Made by a program: the position numbers and the translations under genes. Source: Stenotrophomonas sp. MYb238 (GTDB lineage: Bacteria; Pseudomonadota; Gammaproteobacteria; Xanthomonadales; Xanthomonadaceae). From it: 43,815 nt of DNA. Shown here piece by piece: positions 8,955-18,074 of this stretch. The stretch's first letter is position 1. The number at the start of each line of letters is the position of its first letter. Under the pieces are notes generated by a model that saw only the letters and a list, made by a program, of their open reading frames with translations, did not search any database and was not told the DNA's origin. The stretch is taken from contig NZ_WIDL01000027.1 in the NCBI RefSeq assembly GCF_009496535.1, positions 1 to 43,815 on the forward strand, given 5' to 3'.

Positions 8955-9686
8955 TCACTCACCCTGACGGATGGTGCGTTGTTCGATGCGTTTTTCCGGG
9001 GTCGCGTTCAGCACGATGCGGTCGACGTAGATGCCCGGCAGGTGTACCTGGTCCGGGTCGATCGCGCCCACCGGCACGATCTCCTCCACTTCCACCACGC
9101 AGACCTTGCCGGCCATGGCGCAGGCCGGGTTGAAGTTGCGCGCGGTCTTGCGGAACATCAGGTTGCCGGCCTCGTCGGCCTTCCACGCCTTGACCAGCGA
9201 CACGTCGGCCTTCAGCGCGGTCTCCATCACGTAGTGCTTGCCGTCGAATTCGCGGGTTTCCTTGCCTTCGGCCACCACCGTGCCGTAGCCGGTGGCGGTG
9301 AAGAACGCCGGGATGCCCGCGCCGCCGGCGCGCAGCCGCTCGGCCAGGGTGCCCTGCGGGTTGAACTCCAGTTCCAGTTCGCCGGCCAGGAACTGCCGCT
9401 CGAACTCCTTGTTCTCGCCCACGTAGGAGGAAATCATCTTGCGGATCTGCCGGGTTTCCAGCAGCTGGCCGAGGCCGAAGCCGTCCACGCCGGCGTTGTT
9501 GGAGATCACGGTCAGGCCGGTCGCGCCGGAATCGCGCAGCGCCGCGATCAGAGCCTCGGGAATGCCGCACAGGCCGAAGCCGCCGACCGCCAGGGTCTGC
9601 CCGTCGGCGACCACGCCGGCCAGGGCCTGGGCCGCATCGGCAACCACCTTGCCGCGCCGCCCGCTCAGGGTTGAAGGATCGCTCAT
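8955..9686 (-). CDS. scoA: succinyl-CoA:3-ketoacid CoA-transferase subunit A
   Basis: Alpha subunit (243 aa), partner of scoB. It has the glycine-rich CoA-binding region [14 protein letters not shown] near residues 33-46, [12 protein letters not shown], the [14 protein letters not shown] segment, [22 protein letters not shown], and the C-terminal [15 protein letters not shown]. The start MSDPS at 9686 is chosen; an in-frame ATG at 9719 would add 11 residues lying on top of the promoter region. It diverges from xanA across a 144-base gap containing a probable -10 box for each direction. Its role is likely ketone body or short-chain oxo-acid metabolism and is unrelated to the polysaccharide genes around it. 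Confidence 0.95.
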   Translation of the reverse strand: MSDPSTLSGRRGKVVADAAQALAGVVADGQTLAVGGFGLCGIPEALIAALRDSGATGLTVISNNAGVDGFGLGQLLETRQIRKMISSYVGENKEFERQFLAGELELEFNPQGTLAERLRAGGAGIPAFFTATGYGTVVAEGKETREFDGKHYVMETALKADVSLVKAWKADEAGNLMFRKTARNFNPACAMAGKVCVVEVEEIVPVGAIDPDQVHLPGIYVDRIVLNATPEKRIEQRTIRQGE

Positions 9687-9717
9687 CGCATCACGCCCAC
9701 AGTCAAAGGATGGCCGC

Positions 9718-9724
9718 ATTCTAG
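9718..9724 (-). promoter_or_regulatory. probable -10 box CTAGAAT upstream of scoA
   Basis: CTAGAAT on the minus strand, 32 bases upstream of the scoA start at 9686. This supports the shorter start, because initiation at 9719 would overlap the promoter. Confidence 0.45.
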
Positions 9725-9791
9725 CCGCAGTCCATCGCCGCCCCTCTTGGACCTTCGTCCAGCCGCGAACGGCCCGCTCACCGCCGAGCGA

Positions 9792-9798
9792 CTAAACT
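9792..9798 (+). promoter_or_regulatory. probable -10 box CTAAACT upstream of xanA
   Basis: CTAAACT lies 32 bases upstream of the xanA ATG at 9831. It resembles the CTAGAAT boxes ahead of other genes here. A start further upstream at 9747 would place this box inside the coding region. Confidence 0.4.
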
Positions 9799-9830
9799 GG
9801 GCGTCTTTCCCGCATCGACAGGTTGCCCGC

Positions 9831-11177
9831 ATGCCATTACCCGCGTTCAAGGCCTACGACATCCGCGGCCGCGTGCCCGAGGAACTCAACGAGGACCTCG
9901 CGCGCAGGATCGGCAAGGCCCTGTCGGCCCGGCTCGGCGACGGCCCGGTGGTGCTGGGCCACGACGTGCGCCTGACCAGCCCCGGCCTGCAGGACGCGCT
10001 GGCCGCCGGGCTGCGCGGCGAAGGCCGCGAGGTGATCGACATCGGCCTGTGCGGCACCGAGGAGGTCTATTTCCAGACCGACCACCTGGGCGCGGCCGGC
10101 GGGGTGATGGTCACCGCCAGCCACAACCCGATGGACTACAACGGCATGAAGCTGGTCAAGGAGCAGGCGCGGCCGATCAGCTCCGATACCGGCCTGTTCG
10201 CCATTTCCGACGCCGTGGCGGCCGATGGCGCGCCGGCGCAGGCGCCGCGCGCCGGGCAGGTCGAACGGCACGACAAGAGCGCCTACATCGCGCACCTGCT
10301 GTCCTACGTGGACGTGGCCGCGCTCAAGCCGCTGAAACTGGTGGTCAATGCCGGCAACGGCGGCGCTGGCGCCATCGTCGACCTGCTCGCCCCGCACCTG
10401 CCGCTGGAATTCGTGCGCATCTGCCATGAACCCGACGGCAGCTTCCCCAACGGCATTCCCAATCCGCTGCTGCCGGAGAACCGCGCCGCCACCGCCGAGG
10501 CGGTGCGCGCGCACGGCGCGGATTTCGGCATCGCCTGGGATGGCGACTTCGACCGCTGCTTCTTCTTCGACCATGACGGCCGCTTCATCGAGGGCTATTA
10601 CCTCGTCGGCCTGCTCGCCAAGGCGATCCTGGCGCGCAATCCCGGCGGCAAGGTCGTGCACGACCCGCGCCTGGTGTGGAACACGGTGGAGATGGTGGAG
10701 GCGGCCGGCGGCATGCCGGTGCTGTGCAAGAGCGGGCACGCCTTCATCAAGGAGAAGATGCGCGCCGAGAACGCGGTCTACGGCGGCGAGATGAGCGCGC
10801 ACCATTATTTCCGCCAGTTCGCCTATGCCGACTCGGGCATGATCCCGTGGCTGCTGATCGCCCAGCTGGTGTCCGAGAGCGGCCAGTCGCTGGCCGCGCT
10901 GGTCGAGGACCGCATGGCCGCCTATCCGTGCAGCGGCGAGATCAACTTCAAGGTGGCCGACGCGAGGGCCGCGGTCGAGCGCGTCATGCAGCACTTCGCC
11001 GCGCACGCGCCGGCGCTGGACCACACCGACGGCATCAGCGCCGATTTCGGCGACTGGCGCTTCAACCTGCGCAGTTCCAATACCGAGCCGCTGCTGCGGC
11101 TCAACGTCGAGTCGCGCGGCGACGCCGCGCTGCTGAAGGCGCGCACCGACGAAATCTCCACCCTGCTTTCGGCCTGA
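9831..11177 (+). CDS. xanA: phosphoglucomutase/phosphomannomutase XanA
   Basis: Bifunctional alpha-D-phosphohexomutase that interconverts glucose-6-P/glucose-1-P and mannose-6-P/mannose-1-P, feeding UDP-glucose, dTDP-rhamnose and GDP-mannose. The 448-aa length matches Xanthomonas XanA. All four family signatures are present: the phosphoserine loop TASHNP with Ser97, the metal loop DGDFDR (237-242), the sugar-binding GEMSAHH (319-325) and the phosphate-binding RSSNTEP (414-420). The start at 9831 ([13 protein letters not shown]) is set by family length and the promoter position. It lies seven bases upstream of xanB on the same strand, so the two form an operon. Confidence 0.96.
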   Translation: MPLPAFKAYDIRGRVPEELNEDLARRIGKALSARLGDGPVVLGHDVRLTSPGLQDALAAGLRGEGREVIDIGLCGTEEVYFQTDHLGAAGGVMVTASHNPMDYNGMKLVKEQARPISSDTGLFAISDAVAADGAPAQAPRAGQVERHDKSAYIAHLLSYVDVAALKPLKLVVNAGNGGAGAIVDLLAPHLPLEFVRICHEPDGSFPNGIPNPLLPENRAATAEAVRAHGADFGIAWDGDFDRCFFFDHDGRFIEGYYLVGLLAKAILARNPGGKVVHDPRLVWNTVEMVEAAGGMPVLCKSGHAFIKEKMRAENAVYGGEMSAHHYFRQFAYADSGMIPWLLIAQLVSESGQSLAALVEDRMAAYPCSGEINFKVADARAAVERVMQHFAAHAPALDHTDGISADFGDWRFNLRSSNTEPLLRLNVESRGDAALLKARTDEISTLLSA

Positions 11178-11184
11178 GGCTGTC

Positions 11185-12588
11185 ATGAGCGACATCACGC
11201 CCGTCATCCTGTCCGGCGGCTCCGGCACCCGCCTGTGGCCGCTCTCGCGCGAGGCCTATCCCAAGCAGTTCCTGCCGCTGGCCGGCGAACAGACCATGCT
11301 GCAGGCCACCTGGCGCCGGGTCGCGGCCGTCGCCGCGCACGGGCCGCTGGTGATCGCCAACGAGACGCACCGCTTCGTCGCCGCCGAGCAGCTGCAGCAG
11401 GTGGGCGCCGAACCGCAGGCGATCATCCTCGAACCGGTCGGCCGCAACACCGCGCCGGCCATCGCCGTGGCCGCGCTGGAAGCCACCCGCGGCGGCGAGG
11501 ATCCGCTGCTGCTGGTACTGCCGTCGGACCACGTGATCGCCGACGAGGCCGCCTTCCACGACGCCGTGCGCCAGGCCGCGGCCGCCGCGGCGACAGGCAA
11601 GCTGGTGACCTTCGGCATCGTCCCGACCGGCCCGGAAACCGGCTACGGCTACATCAAGGCCGCGCCCGGCGACGGCGCGCGCGCCGTCGAACGCTTCGTC
11701 GAGAAACCCGACCTGGATACTGCCACCGGTTACGTCGCCAGCGGCCAGTACCTGTGGAACAGCGGCATGTTCCTGTTCCGCGCCTCGCGTTACCTGGAGG
11801 AACTGGCACGTTTCAACCCGGCCATGCTCGAACGCAGCCGCAGCGCCTGGGAAGGCGCGCGCCGCGATGCCGATTTCACCCGGCTCGATGCCGAAGCGTT
11901 CGCGGCGGTGCCGTCGGACTCGATCGACTACGCGGTGATGGAAAAGACCGCCGACGCGGTGGTGGTGGCGCTGGACGCGGGCTGGAACGACGTCGGCTCA
12001 TGGACCGCGCTGCGCGACGTCTCCACCCAGGACGGCGACGGCAACGCCCACCGCGGCGACGTGATCGCCATCGACTGCCGCAACACCTATGCCTACAGCG
12101 AGCGGCTGGTGGCGCTGGTGGGCCTGGACGACGTGATCGTGGTGCAGACCGACGACGCGGTGCTGGTCGGCAAGGCCGACCGCATGCAGGAGGTCAAGGA
12201 CGTGGTGGCGCGACTGAAGGCCGAAGGCCGCGCCGAGGCCAGCTGGCACCGCAAGGTCTATCGCCCGTGGGGCGCCTACGACTCCATCGACAACGGCGAG
12301 CGTTTCCAGGTCAAGCGCATCACGGTCAAGCCCGGCGGCACGCTGAGCCTGCAGATGCACCACCACCGCGCCGAGCACTGGGTGGTCGTCAGCGGCACCG
12401 CCGAGGTCACCCGCGGCGACGAGGTGCTGCTGCTCGGCGAGAACCAGAGCACCTATATTCCGCTGGGCGTGACCCACCGCCTGCGCAACCCCGGCAAGCT
12501 GCCGCTGGAGCTGATCGAGGTGCAGTCCGGCAGCTACCTCGGCGAGGACGACATCGTGCGTTTCGAGGACACCTACGGGCGCAGCTGA
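11185..12588 (+). CDS. xanB: mannose-1-phosphate guanylyltransferase / mannose-6-phosphate isomerase XanB
   Basis: Bifunctional type II PMI-GMP enzyme making GDP-mannose from fructose-6-P through mannose-6-P (the XanA step links the two halves). The 467 aa equal the usual length. The N-terminal nucleotidyltransferase domain has GGSGTRLWP (11-19), PKQF (26-29), LPSDHV and FVEKPD. The C-terminal cupin isomerase domain has [10 protein letters not shown] followed by MHHHRAEHW near 391, the zinc-binding and active-site motif. It follows xanA by seven bases and converges on rmlD across a strong hairpin. Products feed surface polysaccharides. Confidence 0.96.
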   Translation: MSDITPVILSGGSGTRLWPLSREAYPKQFLPLAGEQTMLQATWRRVAAVAAHGPLVIANETHRFVAAEQLQQVGAEPQAIILEPVGRNTAPAIAVAALEATRGGEDPLLLVLPSDHVIADEAAFHDAVRQAAAAAATGKLVTFGIVPTGPETGYGYIKAAPGDGARAVERFVEKPDLDTATGYVASGQYLWNSGMFLFRASRYLEELARFNPAMLERSRSAWEGARRDADFTRLDAEAFAAVPSDSIDYAVMEKTADAVVVALDAGWNDVGSWTALRDVSTQDGDGNAHRGDVIAIDCRNTYAYSERLVALVGLDDVIVVQTDDAVLVGKADRMQEVKDVVARLKAEGRAEASWHRKVYRPWGAYDSIDNGERFQVKRITVKPGGTLSLQMHHHRAEHWVVVSGTAEVTRGDEVLLLGENQSTYIPLGVTHRLRNPGKLPLELIEVQSGSYLGEDDIVRFEDTYGRS

Positions 12589-12603
12589 AGCGCTCTCCCG
12601 CAA

Positions 12604-12636
12604 ACAGCAATCCCGGCCATTGGCCGGGATTGCTGT
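12604..12636. terminator. bidirectional terminator hairpin between xanB and rmlD
   Basis: Perfect 15-bp inverted repeat (12604-12618 and 12622-12636) with a 3-base loop between convergent operons. There is no T-run, but the long GC-rich stem and its position fit a shared terminator. Confidence 0.75.
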
Positions 12637-12657
12637 CGGTACCCGATGCGGTCCACG

Positions 12658-13557
12658 TCAGGCGGCCGCGATCTCCGCCATCACCCGCTTCAACCCGTCC
12701 TGCCACGCCGGCAGCGCGATGCCGAAGTCCTGCTGCAGCCGGCCGTTGTCCAGCACCGACCATGCCGGGCGCCGGGCCGGCGTCGGGTACTCCGAACTGG
12801 GAATCGCGTCCACGGCCGGCACCTTCGCCAGCACGCCGGCGGCCAGCGCCTCGGCGAAGATCGCTTCGGCAAAACCGTGCCAGCTGGTCTGCCCGGAGGC
12901 GGTCAGGTGCCAGGTGCCGGACAGGCCGCCCGGATGCCGCAGCGCCTGCGCGGTGACGTCGGCGATCAGCGCCGCCGGCGTCGGCGTGCCGACCTGGTCG
13001 GCGACCACGCGCAGCTGCTCGCGCTCGGCGCCCACGCGCAGCATGGTGCGCAGGAAATTGCCGCCGTGCGCGGCATACACCCACGCGGTGCGGAAGATCA
13101 GGTGGCGCCCGCCCGCGGCACGCACCGCGTCCTCGCCGTCGCGCTTGCTGGTGCCGTACACGCCCAGCGGCGCGGTCGGCGCGTCCTCGCGGTAGGGCGT
13201 ATTGCCCTGTCCGTCGAAGACGTAGTCGGTGGAGTAATGCACCAGCGGCACGCCATGGGCCGCGCACCAGCGCGCGATCACGCCCGGCGCCTGCGCGTTG
13301 GCGCGCAGCGCCGCCTCCGGCTCCTGCTCGGCGCGATCCACCGCGGTATAGGCCGCCGCGTTGACCACCACCGTGGGCCGCACGCGGTCCAGCAGCGCCG
13401 GCAGGCGATCGGGCTGGTCGAAATCGGCTACTTCGCAGGCGCTGCCGTCGTGCAGGGTGCCGCTACGGGTGGTAGCCACCACCGGGCCCAGCAGCGCCAG
13501 CGCGCGCAACAGCTCGCGGCCGACCTGGCCGTTGCCGCCGAACACCAGCACCGTCAT
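12658..13557 (-). CDS. rmlD: dTDP-4-dehydrorhamnose reductase
   Basis: Last enzyme of dTDP-L-rhamnose synthesis; it reduces dTDP-4-keto-rhamnose with NAD(P)H. The protein is 299 aa with the Rossmann motif FGGNGQVGREL (6-16), VVNAAAYTAVD, the STDYVFDG segment and the SDR catalytic pair Tyr134/Lys138 in YGTSK. The start at 13557 overlaps the rmlC stop by four bases (ATGA), so translation is probably coupled. It is the last gene of a four-gene minus-strand operon rmlB-rmlA-rmlC-rmlD and is closed by the hairpin shared with xanB. Confidence 0.96.
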   Translation of the reverse strand: MTVLVFGGNGQVGRELLRALALLGPVVATTRSGTLHDGSACEVADFDQPDRLPALLDRVRPTVVVNAAAYTAVDRAEQEPEAALRANAQAPGVIARWCAAHGVPLVHYSTDYVFDGQGNTPYREDAPTAPLGVYGTSKRDGEDAVRAAGGRHLIFRTAWVYAAHGGNFLRTMLRVGAEREQLRVVADQVGTPTPAALIADVTAQALRHPGGLSGTWHLTASGQTSWHGFAEAIFAEALAAGVLAKVPAVDAIPSSEYPTPARRPAWSVLDNGRLQQDFGIALPAWQDGLKRVMAEIAAA

Positions 13558-14111
13558 GGCGCGTATACCGGCAGCCGGTCCTCGGCGATGTCCTTCAGGA
13601 ACGGCGCGCCCTCGTCCTTGGCCGAGAGCGTGGGCGCGCTGATCGGCCAGTCCACCGCGATGTCCGCGTCGTTCCAGCGCACGCCGGCATCGGCCTCCTT
13701 CACGTAGACATCGGTGCACAGGTAGCTGAACACCGCGCGTTCGGACAGCACCGCGAAACCATGCGCGAACCCTTCCGGGATCCAGAACTGGCGGTGGTTC
13801 TCCGCGCTGAGCAGCACCGCTTCCCAGCGGCCGAAGGTCGGCGAACCGCGGCGGATGTCCACCGCCACGTCGTAGACCTCGCCCTCGAGCACGCTGACCA
13901 GCTTGCCCTGCGGCCGCGGCCACTGGTAATGCAGGCCGCGCAGCACGCCCTTGACCGAGGTGGAGACGTTGCTCTGCACGAATTTCGCCGGCAGCCCGTG
14001 CCCGGCGAAACGCTCGGCGTTCCAGGTCTCGAAGAACATGCCGCGCGCATCGCCGAACACCGCCGGCTCGATCACCACGCAGCCCGGCAGCGTCGTCTGG
14101 ATCACCTTCAT
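13554..14111 (-). CDS. rmlC: dTDP-4-dehydrorhamnose 3,5-epimerase
   Basis: Cupin-fold epimerase converting dTDP-4-keto-6-deoxyglucose to the L-lyxo form. The protein is 185 aa, normal for the family. Catalytic and binding residues are visible: His61 in RGLHYQ, Lys70 in QGKLV, Asp85 in VDIRRGSP and Tyr130 in FSYLCTD; the [11 protein letters not shown] motif is also present. The start at 14111 overlaps the rmlA stop by four bases, and its own stop overlaps rmlD. Confidence 0.96.
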   Translation of the reverse strand: MKVIQTTLPGCVVIEPAVFGDARGMFFETWNAERFAGHGLPAKFVQSNVSTSVKGVLRGLHYQWPRPQGKLVSVLEGEVYDVAVDIRRGSPTFGRWEAVLLSAENHRQFWIPEGFAHGFAVLSERAVFSYLCTDVYVKEADAGVRWNDADIAVDWPISAPTLSAKDEGAPFLKDIAEDRLPVYAP

Positions 14112-14995
14112 GGCACCACTCCGCGCTGCAGCAGCTTCTGCAGGTACTGGCCGTAGCCGTTCTTGAGCAGCGGCGCGGCCAGCGCTTCCAGCTCGCCGGC
14201 GCCGATCCAGCCCTGCCCGTAGGCGATTTCCTCCGGGCAGCAGACCTGCAGGCCCTGGCGGGTCTGGATGGTCTCGATGAAGTTGGACGCCTCCAGCAGC
14301 GACTGGTGGGTGCCGGTGTCGAGCCAGGCGTAACCGCGTCCCAGCTGCTCCAGGTACAGCCTGCCCGCGTCCAGGTAGCACTTGTTCAGGTCGGTGATCT
14401 CCAGCTCGCCGCGCGGCGAAGGCTTGAGCGCGGCGGCGTAGTCGCTGGCGTTGCCATCGTAGAAATACAGGCCGGTCACCGCGTAGTTGGAGCGCGGATT
14501 CTCCGGCTTCTCGACCAGGCCGACGACCTTGCCGTCCGGATCGAACTCGGCCACGCCGTAACGCTCCGGGTCGTTGACCCAGTAGCCGAACACGGTCGCG
14601 CCCGCGTCGCGGGCATCGGCGCGCTTGAGCGTGTCGCGCAGGCCATGGCCGTGGAAGATGTTGTCGCCCAGCACCAGGCAGCTCGGCTTGCCGCCGACGA
14701 AATCGCGGCCGATCAGGTAGGCCTGGGCCAGGCCGTCGGGACTGGGCTGGACCGCGTACTGGATGTCCATGCCCCACTGCGAGCCGTCGCCCAGCAGCGC
14801 CTGGAACAGCGCCTGCTCGTGCGGGGTGTTGATGATCAGCACCTCGCGGATGCCGGCCATCATCAGCACGCTCAGCGGGTAATAGATCATCGGCTTGTCG
14901 TACACCGGCAGCAGCTGCTTGCTGACGCCCTTGGTGATCGGATACAGGCGCGTGCCGGAACCGCCGGCGAGGATGATGCCTTTGCGTTGGGTCAT
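14108..14995 (-). CDS. rmlA: glucose-1-phosphate thymidylyltransferase
   Basis: First enzyme of dTDP-rhamnose synthesis, joining glucose-1-P and dTTP. The protein is 295 aa with the nucleotidyltransferase loop [13 protein letters not shown] (9-21), [16 protein letters not shown], the metal-binding [15 protein letters not shown] and [14 protein letters not shown]. It lies 15 bases downstream of rmlB and overlaps rmlC by four bases. XanA in the neighbouring operon can supply its glucose-1-P substrate. Confidence 0.97.
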   Translation of the reverse strand: MTQRKGIILAGGSGTRLYPITKGVSKQLLPVYDKPMIYYPLSVLMMAGIREVLIINTPHEQALFQALLGDGSQWGMDIQYAVQPSPDGLAQAYLIGRDFVGGKPSCLVLGDNIFHGHGLRDTLKRADARDAGATVFGYWVNDPERYGVAEFDPDGKVVGLVEKPENPRSNYAVTGLYFYDGNASDYAAALKPSPRGELEITDLNKCYLDAGRLYLEQLGRGYAWLDTGTHQSLLEASNFIETIQTRQGLQVCCPEEIAYGQGWIGAGELEALAAPLLKNGYGQYLQKLLQRGVVP

Positions 14996-15010
14996 GTCGG
15001 GTCCTTGGCT

Positions 15011-16066
15011 TCAGGCGGAGGTGCCGATGCGCTGGAGGCGGTAGCTGCCGTCGAGCACGCCGTCGACCCATGCCTGGTTGTCCAGGTACCAGTCCACGGT
15101 GAAGGCGATGCCCTGCTCGAAGGTGTAGGCCGGTTCCCAGCCCAGTTCGTCCTTCAGCTTGGAGGCGTCGATCGCGTAGCGGCGGTCATGGCCGGGGCGG
15201 TCGGCGACATGGGTGATCTGGCTGCTGCGCGGCTGCCCGTCGGCGCGCGGACGGCGCTGGTCCAGCAGCGCGCAGATCGCCTGCACCACCTCGATGTTCT
15301 GCTTTTCCGAGTTGCCGCCGACGTTGTAGGTCTCGCCGACCCGGCCCTTGGCCAGCACGGTGCGGATCGCCTCGCAGTGGTCGGCCACGAACAGCCAGTC
15401 GCGCACCTGTTTGCCGTCGCCGTACACCGGCAGCGGCTCGCCGGCCAGCGCCTTGGCGATCACCAGCGGGATGAGCTTCTCCGGGAAATGATACGGGCCG
15501 TAGTTGTTGGAGCAGTTGGTGGTCAGCACCGGCAGCCCGTAGGTGTGGTGGAACGCGCGCACCAGGTGGTCCGAGGCGGCCTTGGACGCCGAGTACGGCG
15601 AATTGGGCGCATACGGCGTGGTTTCGGTGAATTTGCCGGTCTCGCCCAGCGTGCCGTAGACCTCGTCGGTGGAGACATGCAGGAAGCGGAAGGCCTCGCC
15701 CTTCCCGGCCGGCAGCGCCTTCCAGTAGTCGCGCACCGCTTCGAGCAGGCCCAGGGTGCCGACCACGTTGGTCTGGATGAAGGCGCCGGGGCCGTCGATC
15801 GAGCGGTCCACATGGCTCTCGGCGGCGAAGTTCAGCACCGCGTCGGGCTGGTGTTCGGCCAGCAGGCGCTCGACCAGGGCGCGGTCGCCGATGTCGCCCT
15901 GCACGAAGACATGCCCCGGGTTGCCCTCCAGGCTCGCCAGCGTGCGCAGGTTGCCTGCGTAGGTCAGGGCATCGAGGTTGACGACCTTGATGCCGCGGGC
16001 GACCGCCTCCAGCACGAAGTTGCCGCCGATGAAGCCGGCACCGCCGGTCACTAGCCAGGTGGGCAC
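15011..16066 (-). CDS. rmlB: dTDP-glucose 4,6-dehydratase
   Basis: NAD-dependent extended SDR enzyme making dTDP-4-keto-6-deoxyglucose. The 351-aa length matches xanthomonad RmlB. It has the Rossmann motif TGGAGFIGG (7-15), [16 protein letters not shown] (132-138) with the acid/base pair, and Tyr158/Lys162 in YSASK. The start is a GTG at 16066 (MPTWLVTGG), chosen because AGGAG lies nine bases upstream and because it gives the family N-terminus; no ATG is suitable. It is the first gene of rmlBACD and diverges from etfB across 276 bases. Confidence 0.95.
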   Translation of the reverse strand: MPTWLVTGGAGFIGGNFVLEAVARGIKVVNLDALTYAGNLRTLASLEGNPGHVFVQGDIGDRALVERLLAEHQPDAVLNFAAESHVDRSIDGPGAFIQTNVVGTLGLLEAVRDYWKALPAGKGEAFRFLHVSTDEVYGTLGETGKFTETTPYAPNSPYSASKAASDHLVRAFHHTYGLPVLTTNCSNNYGPYHFPEKLIPLVIAKALAGEPLPVYGDGKQVRDWLFVADHCEAIRTVLAKGRVGETYNVGGNSEKQNIEVVQAICALLDQRRPRADGQPRSSQITHVADRPGHDRRYAIDASKLKDELGWEPAYTFEQGIAFTVDWYLDNQAWVDGVLDGSYRLQRIGTSA

Positions 16067-16095
16067 TGTCTTTATCTCCTGTACCGTCCATTCGC

Positions 16096-16124
16096 CCGGA
16101 TCCCAGCGATCCGGAGCTTGCTCC
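16096..16124 (-). promoter_or_regulatory. small hairpins in the rmlB leader
   Basis: A 7-bp stem (CCGGATC / GATCCGG, 16096-16102 and 16108-16114) overlaps the base of a second short stem (GGAGC TT GCTCC, 16113-16124). They lie 30-58 bases upstream of the rmlB GTG. They could shape the leader RNA; no known regulatory element is recognised. Confidence 0.3.
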
Positions 16125-16273
16125 AGGCGGCACAGGATACAGGCAGCCCCACCCCCGCTGCCTTGCCGCCACCGAAACGCGCGGCACCGGCGGCCGGCGC
16201 CGGCTGCGGCCGAGGCATCGTCCTGCGCGCCCCACAGGTATCCATACGCGTTCGCACGGGACTCCCCCACCCG

Positions 16274-16280
16274 CTAGAAT
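16274..16280 (+). promoter_or_regulatory. probable -10 box CTAGAAT upstream of etfB
   Basis: CTAGAAT lies 62 bases upstream of the etfB ATG at 16343. It is the same heptamer as found before scoA and the WbsX-RgpF gene. No clear -35 box. Confidence 0.45.
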
Positions 16281-16342
16281 CGGGGCTTTCCTCCGTCCGG
16301 CATTTGGCGCCGGCCCCCTGCAACCGAAGGATCCCGCAGCAC

Positions 16343-17089
16343 ATGAAAATCCTCGTCGCGTACAAGCGCGTGGTGGACTACAACGTCCGCATTCAGGTCA
16401 AGCCGGATGGTTCCGGCGTGGTCACCGACGGCGTCAAGCTCTCGCCCAACCCGTTCGACGAAATCGCGCTGGAAGAAGCCCTGCGCCTGCGCGACAAGGG
16501 CATCGCCACCGAAGTCGTGGTCGCCACCATCGCCCCGGCCGACGCCCAGGCGCACCTGCGCAACGGCCTGGCCATGGGCGCCAACCGCGCCATCCACGTG
16601 GTCACCGACCAGGCCATCCAGCCGCTGACCGCCGCGCGCACCCTGCTCAAGCTGGTGGAGAAGGAACAGCCGGACCTGGTCATCCTCGGCAAGCAGGCCA
16701 TCGACGACGACGCCAACCAGACCGGGCAGATGCTGGCCACGCTGTGGGCACGCCCGCAGGCCACCTTCGCCTCTAAAGTTGAGATCGCCGACGGCAAGGC
16801 CACGGTCACCCGCGAGGTCGACGCCGGCCTGGAAACGCTGGAAGTGGACCTGCCGGCGGTGATCACCACCGACCTGCGCCTGAACGAGCCGCGCTTCATC
16901 AAGCTGCCGGACATCATGAAGGCCAAGGCCAAGCCGCTGGAGACCCTGCAGCTGGCCGACCTGGGCGTCGAAGCCGCCGATACGTTCAAGACCACCCACT
17001 ACGCCGCCCCGGCCAAGCGCAGCAAGGGCGTGATGGTGAAGGACGCCGCCGAACTGGTGGCCGCACTCAAGCAGAAGGGGTTGTTGTAA
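16343..17089 (+). CDS. etfB: electron transfer flavoprotein beta subunit
   Basis: Cytoplasmic subunit (248 aa) of the AMP/FAD heterodimer that carries electrons from acyl-CoA dehydrogenases to ETF-quinone oxidoreductase. It has the N-terminal MKILVAYKRVVDYNVRI, NPFDEIALEEALRL, VILGKQAIDDDANQTGQML (the ETF beta signature region) and the C-terminal segment contacting the alpha subunit. Its TAA overlaps the etfA ATG by one base. The etfBA-rml linkage is, from memory, shared with Xanthomonas LPS loci, where etf marks the edge of the variable region. Confidence 0.97.
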   Translation: MKILVAYKRVVDYNVRIQVKPDGSGVVTDGVKLSPNPFDEIALEEALRLRDKGIATEVVVATIAPADAQAHLRNGLAMGANRAIHVVTDQAIQPLTAARTLLKLVEKEQPDLVILGKQAIDDDANQTGQMLATLWARPQATFASKVEIADGKATVTREVDAGLETLEVDLPAVITTDLRLNEPRFIKLPDIMKAKAKPLETLQLADLGVEAADTFKTTHYAAPAKRSKGVMVKDAAELVAALKQKGLL

Positions 17090-18027
17090 TGGCCAAGATT
17101 CTCGTCATCGCCGAACACCTGGACGGCAAGCTCAACAGCGCCGTCGCCAAGACCGTCTCGGCCGCCGCCGCCATCGGTGGCGACATCGACGTGCTGGTGC
17201 TGGCCGCCGACCCGGCCGCCGTCGCCGCGCAGGCCGCGCAGATCGCCGGCGTCGGCCGGGTGCTGACCGTCGCCAACCCGGCCAACGAACACGCACTGGC
17301 GCAGGTGCTGGCCCCGCAGATCGCCAAGGCGGCCGCCGGCTACAGCCACGTGTTCGGCCCGTCCACCACCACCGGCAAGGATCTGATGCCGGCCGTGGCC
17401 GCGCTGCTGGGCGTCAACCAGGTCTCGGACCTGATGGCCGTCGAAGGCCCGCACACCTTCAAGCGCCCGATCTACGCCGGCAACGCCATCATCACCGTCG
17501 AGGTGCCGGCCGACCAGGTGGTCGTGGCCACCGTGCGCGCCGCCTCCTGGCCGGAAGCGGCCAAGGGCAACAGTGCCCCGGTCGAAGCGGTCAGCGTCGA
17601 TGCCGCCCTGCCCTCGCACACCCGCTTCGTCGGCCTGGCCGCCGGCAAGAGCGACCGCCCGGACCTGCAGAGCGCCAGGCGCGTGGTCTCCGGCGGCCGC
17701 GGCGTCGGCTCGGAAGAGAACTTCAAGGTGATCTACCAGCTGGCCGACAAGCTCGGCGCCGCCGTGGGCGCCTCGCGCGCCGCCGTCGATGCCGGCTACG
17801 TGCCCAGCGACATGCAGGTCGGCCAGACCGGCAAGATCATCGCCCCCGAGCTGTACGTCGCCGTCGGCATCTCCGGCGCCATCCAGCACCTGACCGGCAT
17901 CAAGGACGCCGGCACCATCGTGGCCATCAACAAGGACGGCGACGCGCCGATCTTCGAGGTGGCCGACATCGGACTGGTCGGCGACCTGTTCGCCCTGCTG
18001 CCGGAGCTGGAAGCGGCGCTGGCCTGA
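17089..18027 (+). CDS. etfA: electron transfer flavoprotein alpha subunit
   Basis: FAD-binding subunit (312 aa). The N-terminal half has [22 protein letters not shown] and the N-terminal domain end; the C-terminal FAD domain from about residue 200 shows [59 protein letters not shown] and [21 protein letters not shown], the standard signature. It shares one base with etfB. It converges on a polysaccharide membrane gene and ends in a strong hairpin. Confidence 0.97.
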   Translation: MAKILVIAEHLDGKLNSAVAKTVSAAAAIGGDIDVLVLAADPAAVAAQAAQIAGVGRVLTVANPANEHALAQVLAPQIAKAAAGYSHVFGPSTTTGKDLMPAVAALLGVNQVSDLMAVEGPHTFKRPIYAGNAIITVEVPADQVVVATVRAASWPEAAKGNSAPVEAVSVDAALPSHTRFVGLAAGKSDRPDLQSARRVVSGGRGVGSEENFKVIYQLADKLGAAVGASRAAVDAGYVPSDMQVGQTGKIIAPELYVAVGISGAIQHLTGIKDAGTIVAINKDGDAPIFEVADIGLVGDLFALLPELEAALA

Positions 18028-18032
18028 GTGAT

Positions 18033-18067
18033 CGCGTCGCCCCGTGCCTGCAGCACGGGGCGACGCG
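18033..18067. terminator. bidirectional terminator hairpin between etfA and the O-antigen operon
   Basis: Perfect 15-bp GC-rich stem (18033-18047 and 18053-18067) with a 5-base loop, filling the 47-base gap between two convergent genes. No T-run. Probably ends both etfBA and the long minus-strand polysaccharide operon. Confidence 0.75.
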
Positions 18068-18074
18068 GATCCAG

